From positions 33,582 through 39,842 of the forward strand of contig JADLKI010000007.1 in the NCBI GenBank assembly GCA_015657395.1: a stretch of 6,261 nt of DNA. The letters are read 5' to 3'. Within the stretch, counting starts at the first letter, position 1. The number at the start of each line of letters is the position of its first letter. Origin of the DNA: Spirochaetales bacterium. GTDB lineage: Bacteria > Spirochaetota > Spirochaetia > Treponematales > Rectinemataceae. The position numbers were made by a program, and so were the translations under genes. Under the pieces are notes generated by a model. The model saw nothing but the letters and a program-made list of their open reading frames with translations, did not search any database and had not been told where the DNA came from. Shown here piece after piece: positions 1 to 5,177 of this stretch.

Positions 1-669
1 CAGAAGCTGTCTGAGTTCCCCCGAGATGCGAATCTCGCCCTGGTCGATGAGGGCTATCCTGTTGCAGAGGCGCCCGACTTCGTCGAGGTCGTGGGAGCTG
101 AACAGAATGGTCTTCCCGCGCTCCCTGACGAGACTCTGTATGATCGCGCGCAGTTCCATCTGGCCCGAGGGATCGATGCCCGACATCGGCTCGTCGAGGA
201 TGAGCAGCTCGGGATCGTGGACGAGAGCCCTCGCCAAGGCAAGTCGCCTTCGCATCCCCTTTGAGTAGCCGCCTGCGCGGTCCTTCGCTCTGTCGGCGAG
301 ACCCACCGAGTCGAGGAGCTCCATGACCGAGTTCGGACTCGGTTTGCAGCCGTACAGCTCGGCATAGAATTCGAGGTTTTCGACTGCGCTCAGCTGATCG
401 TAGAGGCCATCGGCGTCGAGCAGGAAACCGATCCGGCGCCGCGCCTCCATGTGGTCGGTCGGCTCGCCGAGGACCTTAACCACGCCCGCATCCGCCCTCA
501 AAAGATCGAGGAGAATTCTTATCGTCGTCGTCTTGCCTGCGCCGTTCGGTCCGAGGTACCCAAAGACGTCGCCGCGTTCCACAGAGAGGCTGACGCCGTT
601 CAGCGCCTGCCTCTCGCCGAATTTTTTCTTTACTCCTGTGAGCTCTATGACCTTCTCTGCAGACGCCAC
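1..669 (-). CDS. ABC-2 type transporter ATP-binding protein (partial, C-terminus beyond left edge)
   Basis: This is the nucleotide-binding subunit of an ABC transporter of the NatA/CcmA-like (ABC-2) group, expected to power an export-type permease from the cytoplasmic face of the membrane. The 223 visible residues hold Walker A GPNGAGKTT (40-48), signature motif SKGM (136-139, the variant usual in ABC-2 ATPases), Walker B LLILDE (155-160), D-loop SGID (163-166) and switch histidine H193 in SSHD. The region around residues 81-90 lacks a clear Q-loop glutamine, as is common in this group. The start is a GTG at 667-669, chosen because a full AAGGAGG lies 5 nt upstream, homology begins at once (VIELTGVKKKFG) and no ATG is near. 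The frame is open to base 1. It starts 10 bp after the winged-helix regulator gene. A permease gene probably follows outside the window. The family is clear; the cargo is unknown. Confidence 0.93.
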   Translation of the reverse strand, partial: MASAEKVIELTGVKKKFGERQALNGVSLSVERGDVFGYLGPNGAGKTTTIRILLDLLRADAGVVKVLGEPTDHMEARRRIGFLLDADGLYDQLSAVENLEFYAELYGCKPSPNSVMELLDSVGLADRAKDRAGGYSKGMRRRLALARALVHDPELLILDEPMSGIDPSGQMELRAIIQSLVRERGKTILFSSHDLDEVGRLCNRIALIDQGEIRISGELRQLL

Positions 670-674
670 TGCTT

Positions 675-681
675 CCTCCTT
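675..681 (-). promoter_or_regulatory. Shine-Dalgarno site deciding a GTG start
   Basis: AAGGAGG on the minus strand, 5 nt before the GTG at 667-669. It overlaps the TAA stop codon (680-682) of the upstream regulator gene, so ribosomes finishing the regulator stop on the ATPase ribosome binding site. This supports the GTG start and tight coupling of regulator and ATPase translation. Confidence 0.85.
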
Positions 682-988
682 AGAGTTCGCCCTGTCCGGC
701 GCCGCGGACTATTTTTTCCAGCTCTTCGACGTAGCGGGAAAAAGCCTGTCTGCCTCTGGCCGTCAGCGCGATCCAGGTTTTGGGTTTTCTGTCCACGAAC
801 ACTTTTTCGACATTCAGAAGCCCCGCCTCCTCCAGTTTCCTGATGTGCGAACTCAGATTTCCCTCGGTCACCTCCAACTCTTCGGAGAGGAAGGTGAAGT
901 CGACTTTTGCCCCCTCTTCAAGAGTGGAGAGCGCGGCCATGATACTGAGGCGCGTCGGCTGGTGGATGAGGAGGGAATCGCCGTTCAT
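680..988 (-). CDS. Small winged-helix (MarR/ArsR-like, HTH_34-type) transcriptional regulator
   Basis: A 102-residue single-domain DNA-binding protein. Residues about 8-70 read as a winged helix: helix 1 PTRLSIMAALS, helix 2 TFLSEELEV, recognition helix TEGNLSSHIRKLEEAGLL (41-58), then a beta-wing VEKVFVDRKPKTWIALTARG (60-79) and a C-terminal helix QAFSRYVEELEKIV that probably dimerises. TEGNLSSHIRKLEEAGL is typical of the winged-helix family called HTH_34 (PF13601). No metal-binding cysteine pair is seen, so a metal-sensing ArsR role is unlikely. The ATG at 986-988 was chosen over longer in-frame starts because they run back through the gene for the membrane protein in another frame, and because it gives an ATGA overlap with that gene's stop. 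The local Shine-Dalgarno is weak, which fits translational coupling. It lies between a membrane protein and an ABC ATPase and probably controls that operon through the palindrome near 1577-1592. The ligand is unknown. Confidence 0.88.
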   Translation of the reverse strand: MNGDSLLIHQPTRLSIMAALSTLEEGAKVDFTFLSEELEVTEGNLSSHIRKLEEAGLLNVEKVFVDRKPKTWIALTARGRQAFSRYVEELEKIVRGAGQGEL

Positions 989-1548
989 AGCTCGCGCCGC
1001 AGGAGGAATGATATGCCGAGTCCCAGGAAGGTGGCCCCGCCGACAATCGCCACGATGAGGGGGAGGTAGGACGGGAAGGCGAGGCGGCCGACGAGGGCGG
1101 CGGCCCAGAGCAGGAGGCCGAGGTAAAGGTTCTTCGCCGGCCCCACGATGCCCGCCATGAAGTAGCACAGCCCCGAGAGCAGGACGACGAGGAGGGTTAT
1201 GTCCTCTGCCGAGGATATGCCGAACAGAATCCCCACCAGGATGCCGAATATGGCCGTGCCGGCAAATATGAGAAGTATGCGTCTCCCGAGGCCGGGAATC
1301 ATCTGCCCTCCATGCTTGCCGAAAAAGCGCCTGAGCAGATAGAAACTGAGGCCGAGGCCCAGAAGGTTGAGGATGGGCCACATGAAGCGGACATCGTTGC
1401 CTATGATCTGTGTCGTAACGAAACCGATTGTCCAGATGATGCCCCAGACAATGAAGAACCACCCCGCATTCCTGTTGATCCGCGTCGCCGTGCCGCGCAT
1501 GAGCGCCTTGATGTCGGCGATGTCCTTTAGCGCATCCTTTTCGTCCAT
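985..1548 (-). CDS. Six-helix integral membrane protein of unknown function
   Basis: A 187-residue hydrophobic protein with a charged cytoplasmic-type N-terminus (about 28 residues, MDEKDALKDIADIK...) and six likely transmembrane segments at about 29-49, 55-73, 91-111, 117-136, 139-157 and 161-183. It ends in the positively charged tail RREL. The N-terminal helix followed by membrane helices resembles small uncharacterised membrane proteins found next to winged-helix regulators and ABC-2 ATPases, but I do not recognise a named family. The start at 1546-1548 has AAGAGGA 5 nt upstream. Its stop overlaps the regulator start by 4 bp (ATGA). It is the first gene after the intergenic promoter. It could be an accessory subunit, a sensor or a minimal permease for the following ATPase; the sequence does not decide. 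It has no catalytic motif. Confidence 0.85.
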   Translation of the reverse strand: MDEKDALKDIADIKALMRGTATRINRNAGWFFIVWGIIWTIGFVTTQIIGNDVRFMWPILNLLGLGLSFYLLRRFFGKHGGQMIPGLGRRILLIFAGTAIFGILVGILFGISSAEDITLLVVLLSGLCYFMAGIVGPAKNLYLGLLLWAAALVGRLAFPSYLPLIVAIVGGATFLGLGISFLLRREL

Positions 1549-1576
1549 CGATATCCTCTTGCAGAGTACTTTGCGA

Positions 1577-1592
1577 TATAGAGTAATCTATA
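1577..1592. promoter_or_regulatory. Palindromic operator candidate overlapping the -10 element
   Basis: TATAGA-TTAC-TCTATA on the minus strand is a perfect 6-bp inverted repeat with a 4-bp centre. It covers the -10 hexamer and the expected transcription start. A dimeric repressor bound here would block RNA polymerase. The small winged-helix regulator encoded second in the operon is the obvious candidate, which would make the operon autoregulated. The repeat itself is certain; its use as an operator is inferred from position. Confidence 0.55.
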
Positions 1593-1613
1593 CAAGTTGC
1601 TGCGCGTTGTCAA
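1585..1613 (-). promoter_or_regulatory. Predicted sigma-70-type promoter of the membrane protein-regulator-ABC operon
   Basis: On the minus strand, a perfect -35 TTGACA (1608-1613) is followed by a 17-bp spacer and the -10 hexamer TAGATT (1585-1590, four of six matches to TATAAT). An alternative -10, TATAGA, starts 2 bp earlier with a 15-bp spacer. Transcription would start near 1578, giving a leader of about 30 nt before the ATG at 1548. The placement just ahead of the first gene of the second operon and the match quality support it; there is no experimental evidence. Confidence 0.65.
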
Positions 1614-1642
1614 TCGAGAGGCTCATGTCCAGTTCTTGAACC

Positions 1643-2974
1643 CTAATCGAGCTTTATCGGCCAAAATCGGGTATTCCTCCGACTCAGGATCATCTGGTGC
1701 CGGAGCTCTTCTGCGAGTTCCGGGGAAGCCGCCGCGAGATTGGTCGTCTCTGCCACATCGGAGGCGAGATCGTAGAGCTCAAAGGATGTTTCGACGCCAT
1801 CCGGCGATATTTTCCGCAAGGCTTTCCAGTTTTTCCACCTCACGGCCTGCTCGAAGCCATGAGTATATCCTTCCCAGTAGAAGAGCCGTTCACGGTACCG
1901 AGAGTCGGGGCTTTCCGTTTTTCCGCGGAGAAGGAGAAGGATTGAGAGGCCATCGCAGTGCGTCGGCATGCTGTTGCCGGTCACTTCAGCGATGGTGGGG
2001 CGAAAATCAGCATACCACCAGGGTGTGTGGCAGACGGTGCCCGCCGGTACCGTCCCCGGCCAGCGCACGATCATGGGCGTCCTGATGCCGCCTTCGTAGA
2101 GGTCTGCCTTCTGTCCCCGAAGAGGCCCGCAGCTGTCGAATACGCCTTCCCAACGCCGCGCCGCGCCGTGGTCGGACCCGAAGAAAAGGAGCGTCTTGTC
2201 CGCAATGTGGAGTTCGTCCAGCAGGTCCATAATACGGCCCAGGTCCGCATCGATCCTGCGGACCATCGAAGCGTAGGCCTTTTCCTCGGCCGACCACGTG
2301 TCCTTCCCCGGATAGGCGTACTGTGCCGGTATCTCATACGGTTCATGGGGCAGGCACCACGGGAGATAGAGGAAAAATTTGTCGCCCGCACTGCGCCTGA
2401 TGTAATCGAGCGCGTAGTTCACTATCAAGTCGTGAGAGTAGGGCCCCCGCCCCTCATCTCCGGCAGGAGGGAATTCAATGCGCTCCTGGTTTTTCCACAG
2501 ATAAGTGGGGAAATAAGAGTGCGCATGGCGCTGGTTCAGATACCCGAACCATTCATCGAAGCCCTTGCGATTCGGGATTCCCTCTGTCCCCGGTTCTCCT
2601 ATACCCCATTTGCCGGTTATGCCGGTCGTATAGCCCATGCGCTTCAGGTCCTCCGCGACGGTGATATCGTCGTGGCGGAGCGAAACTCTCCCTTCCGGTG
2701 GCAAGCCCTCCGCCCACGCGAAGTTGTCCCGGACGGTACAGTGGCCGGTGTGAAGACCGGTCATCAGCACGCAGCGGGATGGGGCGCATACCGGGGCTCC
2801 TGCATAGCACTGCGTGAATCTCATGGATTGCTCTGCGAGCCTGTCGATATTCGGCGTCGGGATCGAAGTTCCGCCGTAACAGCCGGGATCTCCGTACCCG
2901 AGATCGTCACAGAGAATGAAGATCACATTGGGCTGCGCCGCATCTTTTTTCTTGCCGTTCAACGATGAGTTCAT
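1643..2974 (-). CDS. Cys-type sulfatase (arylsulfatase-like, S1 family), no signal peptide
   Basis: A 443-residue sulfatase of the alkaline phosphatase superfamily that hydrolyses a sulfate ester, releasing inorganic sulfate. Visible active-site elements are metal-binding D23-D24 in CDDLGYGD, the formylglycine site C63 in CAPSR (63-67), K122 in TGKWGIG, H210 in LPHEP, D268-H269 in GSDHG, and K289 in RGQKADLYEGGIRTP. The C-terminal subdomain ends with the usual FELYDLASDVAETTNLA motif. C63 is encoded by TGC, so activation needs oxidation of Cys to formylglycine, for which a maturase is encoded directly upstream. The N-terminus is polar and lysine-rich and the core strand PNVIFILCDD starts at residue 15, so no signal peptide is present and the enzyme is probably cytoplasmic. 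The ATG at 2972-2974 has AAGGAG 5 nt upstream and overlaps the maturase stop (ATGA). Substrate is unknown: a sulfated sugar is likely from context, and 'arylsulfatase' is only the default family name. Confidence 0.95.
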   Translation of the reverse strand: MNSSLNGKKKDAAQPNVIFILCDDLGYGDPGCYGGTSIPTPNIDRLAEQSMRFTQCYAGAPVCAPSRCVLMTGLHTGHCTVRDNFAWAEGLPPEGRVSLRHDDITVAEDLKRMGYTTGITGKWGIGEPGTEGIPNRKGFDEWFGYLNQRHAHSYFPTYLWKNQERIEFPPAGDEGRGPYSHDLIVNYALDYIRRSAGDKFFLYLPWCLPHEPYEIPAQYAYPGKDTWSAEEKAYASMVRRIDADLGRIMDLLDELHIADKTLLFFGSDHGAARRWEGVFDSCGPLRGQKADLYEGGIRTPMIVRWPGTVPAGTVCHTPWWYADFRPTIAEVTGNSMPTHCDGLSILLLLRGKTESPDSRYRERLFYWEGYTHGFEQAVRWKNWKALRKISPDGVETSFELYDLASDVAETTNLAAASPELAEELRHQMILSRRNTRFWPIKLD

Positions 2975-4104
2975 GGTGTCTCCTTCAATGTAGTTGCCAT
3001 TTTCATGATACGCTCGCCGGAGTAGCTGAAGAATTCCCTGAATGAAGAGCAGTAGCGGTTAAGCCGGGGTTTCCCGTCGGAAAAGGGCTCCCTTTCGCGC
3101 CTGCAGCCGCCCCGACAGAGGAAAAAGGCCGGACATGTTCTGCATGCAGGATCGATGTGATGTGAGCTTTCGACGAACTTACGGGCAACGACGCCCTCTT
3201 TCATGGTCTGGAAGGACAGTTCATGGATGTTGCCGAGACGCCATTCATCGGTCACATAGAAATCGCAGGGGTAGACAGACCCGTCTGCCTCCACGGTGAA
3301 ATTCACCGGACAGCACCCCAGCATTCCGCAGCTTTCCGGCGGTATTCCCGCCGCCATCCCGACGAGATTGTCGAACCAGCGGACGTACAGGGCAGCCCTC
3401 CGGAGCCACTCTTCATAGCGGAGGTCGAAGACTTTTTTGAGAAAGCGGGCATATGCCTCCGGGCTGAGCGCCTCGTACAGAGCGGTGGCGCCCTCTGTCA
3501 GAGGGGGAAGACAGGGAATAAACTGGATCCAGTCGAACCCCCGCAGGCGGAGATGGCGATAGACGAGTTCGGCGTTGTCCGCGGTGAGATCGTTCACGAC
3601 ACAGAGGGCGTTGACCGGAATGCCTTCTCCGCGGAGCAGTCCGATGCCATGCATCACCTGGGCCCAGGTCCCCGAGCCATCGCGGTGTGTCCGGTACCTG
3701 TCGTGGATCATCCGCGGGCCATCGACCGAAACGCCGACAAGGAATCCCTCGCGCTTGAAGAAGCGCGCCCACTCGGTGTTCAGCGTCAAACCATTTGTCT
3801 GGATGGAGAAATGGATCTGCGGGCGATGATGCGGGCTGCTCTCGGCACAGGCCCGGCTTTTCTCCACAAAGTGTTCGAAATATTCAAGTCCTGCGAGGGT
3901 GGGCTCACCACCCTGGAAAATGAAGGTCAGCCCATCGGCGTTGAGGTCGAAGGCCCGCTCAATCAGGAGGTCGCTGGTGCCGAAGTCCATGAGACCATAG
4001 TCCCGGGTGCGGCGGTGCTCGGCAAGATCGTGGTAGAAGCAGTAGCGACAGGCCAGATTGCAGCGGCCGGACACGGGCTTGATAAGGAAAAAAGCGGTGT
4101 TCAT
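2971..4104 (-). CDS. Anaerobic sulfatase-maturating enzyme (radical SAM/SPASM, formylglycine-generating)
   Basis: A 377-residue cytoplasmic radical SAM enzyme that converts the active-site Cys (or Ser) of a sulfatase to C-alpha-formylglycine without oxygen. The N-terminal SAM cluster motif is C15-x3-C19-x2-C22, followed by GGEPT (65-69), SIQTNG (100-105) and VSVDGP (125-130). The SPASM region carries eight cysteines for two auxiliary [4Fe-4S] clusters: C259, C265, C280, C321, C324, C330, C334 and C352. From memory of the Clostridium perfringens anSME structure, all eight match its ligands at a constant offset of four, and D281 in YPCDFYV matches its catalytic aspartate D277. Length is normal. 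The start is the ATG at 4102-4104, overlapping the LacI stop as ATGA. There is no strong Shine-Dalgarno, so translation probably depends on coupling. The sulfatase just downstream is the obvious client. Confidence 0.95.
   Translation of the reverse strand: MNTAFFLIKPVSGRCNLACRYCFYHDLAEHRRTRDYGLMDFGTSDLLIERAFDLNADGLTFIFQGGEPTLAGLEYFEHFVEKSRACAESSPHHRPQIHFSIQTNGLTLNTEWARFFKREGFLVGVSVDGPRMIHDRYRTHRDGSGTWAQVMHGIGLLRGEGIPVNALCVVNDLTADNAELVYRHLRLRGFDWIQFIPCLPPLTEGATALYEALSPEAYARFLKKVFDLRYEEWLRRAALYVRWFDNLVGMAAGIPPESCGMLGCCPVNFTVEADGSVYPCDFYVTDEWRLGNIHELSFQTMKEGVVARKFVESSHHIDPACRTCPAFFLCRGGCRREREPFSDGKPRLNRYCSSFREFFSYSGERIMKMATTLKETP
2980..2985 (-). promoter_or_regulatory. Sulfatase Shine-Dalgarno inside the maturase gene
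   Basis: AAGGAG on the minus strand, 5 nt before the ATG at 2972-2974 and inside the last codons of the maturase gene. It fixes the sulfatase start and means that the sulfatase can initiate efficiently on its own as well as by coupling. This contrasts with the maturase, which has no comparable site. Confidence 0.75.
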
Positions 4105-5177
4105 AGAACAGTTGTGTTCTTCCGAGAGAGCTGGTTGTCGGCTTCCGGCATCTTACTTGTTTGCTGGCTCATGGACGACTCTCTGATAACAAGGTGAGTC
4201 GGAAGCGAAATCGTCTCGAATCTGTCGACCAGCCCCTCTATTCTGGCGATCAGTCGCTCGGCGGCGATATGGCCCAGGTCGTATTTTGGCTGTACGACAG
4301 TACTTAAGGAAGGCCGGAACATTGCAGCCAGGGGAATGTCATCGAATCCAACGACGATCATTTCCGCCGGTATTGCTATCCCCGATTCCTGGAGGGCGAT
4401 CATGGCGCCGATTGCGACCATGTCGTTGACTGCAAAGATAGCGGTCGGTCTATTGGCGACGCTGAGCAGCTTCCGGCAGATTTTGTAGCCATCCTCGAGC
4501 GTCAGGTTGGTCTGAAAGATCAGGTTCTCGTCGATTATGAGCCCGTTCGCCGACAGGCTCGATCTGAAGGTGGCCAATCTGGTCTTTGCAACAGAGGGGT
4601 TGGGTCCCCCCAGGTACGCGATGCGCGAATGTCCTCCGTCGAGAATGTGCCGCATTGCCTCACGAGTTCCGACGGCCGTGTTGGTGGTCACGATGTCGCA
4701 GCCGACGGTCTCTGATTCGAAGCGTCGCCCTATCATCACGAGCGGATAATTTCTGTTGAGGAGGTTTTGTATTTTGGCATCCGATTTGGGGTTGCTGTGA
4801 GTTCCCGGCGGAGCAATGATGATACCGTCCACCTGTTTGTTTGAGAGCAGGTCCAGATAACTGATCTCTATAGATTCGTCTCCGCCGGTACTGCAGAGGA
4901 TCAACTGATATTTCGACTTCCGGCACATATCCTGTACACCAGAGGCGACGGCGGCGAAATATGGATTGATAATGTCCGGAGTGATGAGGGCCAATAAGCC
5001 GGTTCTGTTGTTCCTCAGTGTCCTTGCGGATGGATTCGGAGTATAGCCAAGCCGCAGCATCGCCGATCTCACTTTTGCCCTTGTAGCCTCGGTGACAGAC
5101 TCACTCGAATTGAGGACACGCGATACGGTTGCGACCGAGACTCCCGCCAACTGTGCGACATCATGTATTGAGGCCAT
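4101..5177 (-). CDS. LacI-family transcriptional regulator
   Basis: A 358-residue ligand-responsive regulator. The N-terminal LacI helix-turn-helix spans about 1-47 (MASIHDVAQLAGVSVATVSR...), with recognition helix SVATVSRVLN (14-23). The hinge is NPSARTLRNNRTG (48-60) and carries the intercalating leucine L54. A periplasmic-binding-protein-like sensor domain follows from about 60 to 335; landmarks are LLALITPDIINPYF, FAVNDMVAIGA (248-258) and VVGFDDIP (275-282). About 22 residues after RESS (332-335) form a low-complexity tail beyond the usual end of the family. The start at 5175-5177 gives the canonical N-terminus, has GGAG 6 nt upstream, and overlaps the OppF gene by 17 bp. It sits inside the operon that it probably controls, so it should sense the imported sulfated compound or a breakdown product. 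Its operator is not visible and probably lies ahead of the operon, beyond the right edge. Confidence 0.95.
   Translation of the reverse strand: MASIHDVAQLAGVSVATVSRVLNSSESVTEATRAKVRSAMLRLGYTPNPSARTLRNNRTGLLALITPDIINPYFAAVASGVQDMCRKSKYQLILCSTGGDESIEISYLDLLSNKQVDGIIIAPPGTHSNPKSDAKIQNLLNRNYPLVMIGRRFESETVGCDIVTTNTAVGTREAMRHILDGGHSRIAYLGGPNPSVAKTRLATFRSSLSANGLIIDENLIFQTNLTLEDGYKICRKLLSVANRPTAIFAVNDMVAIGAMIALQESGIAIPAEMIVVGFDDIPLAAMFRPSLSTVVQPKYDLGHIAAERLIARIEGLVDRFETISLPTHLVIRESSMSQQTSKMPEADNQLSRKNTTVL
4105..4120. repeat. Inverted repeat just ahead of the maturase start codon
   Basis: AGAACA-CAAC-TGTTCT on the minus strand is a perfect 6-bp inverted repeat with a 4-nt loop. It lies in the last codons of the LacI gene and ends at the base before the maturase ATG (4104). 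In mRNA it could form a small hairpin where a Shine-Dalgarno would be expected. The repeat is seen directly; any effect on translation is inference, and a repeat of this size can occur by chance. Confidence 0.35.

Larger units (their letters stand above)
1549..1642. other. Intergenic control region between the two transcription units
   Basis: This 94-bp gap lies between the sulfatase stop and the membrane-protein start and is the only intergenic stretch longer than 10 bp in the window. It holds a sigma-70-like promoter facing the membrane protein, a palindrome over the -10 element, and the membrane-protein Shine-Dalgarno AAGAGGA (1554-1560). No stable hairpin followed by a T-run was found after the sulfatase stop, so upstream transcription may end by a factor-dependent route or read through. 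Confidence 0.8.

Noticed and set aside
449..1069. Plus-strand open frame of 206 codons across the ABC ATPase and regulator genes
   Set aside because: It is a shadow of two clearly coding minus-strand genes; no motif or ribosome binding site supports it.
989..1462. N-terminal extension of the winged-helix regulator in the same frame, giving 260 residues
   Set aside because: The extension lies entirely inside the six-helix membrane protein gene and translates to a His/Arg/Pro-rich low-quality sequence. The 102-residue form has the whole domain and an ATGA junction.
1596..1615. TTGACAACGCGCAGCAA considered as a LacI-type operator
   Set aside because: Only the outer three bases of each half are symmetric and the centre does not fit the usual LacI-family half-sites. 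The -35 element explains the TTGACA part better.
1631..1641. Small repeat GTTCAAGAAC after the sulfatase stop considered as a terminator hairpin
   Set aside because: The perfect four-base arms leave only two loop bases, the realistic stem is three pairs, and no T-run follows.
2774..2788. Possible Ser-type sulfatase site
   Set aside because: The codon at residue 63 is TGC (Cys), so this is a Cys-type enzyme.
1958..2968. Long open frame (336 codons) on the plus strand opposite the sulfatase gene
   Set aside because: It mirrors a gene with complete sulfatase motifs, and its translation is rich in Arg/Pro/Val with no recognisable domain. Long antisense frames are common opposite GC-rich genes.
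3223..4197. Long open frame (324 codons) on the plus strand opposite the maturase gene
   Set aside because: The minus strand encodes an anSME with every catalytic residue in place. The antisense translation has no domain, and it runs past the maturase into the LacI gene without any supporting start signal.
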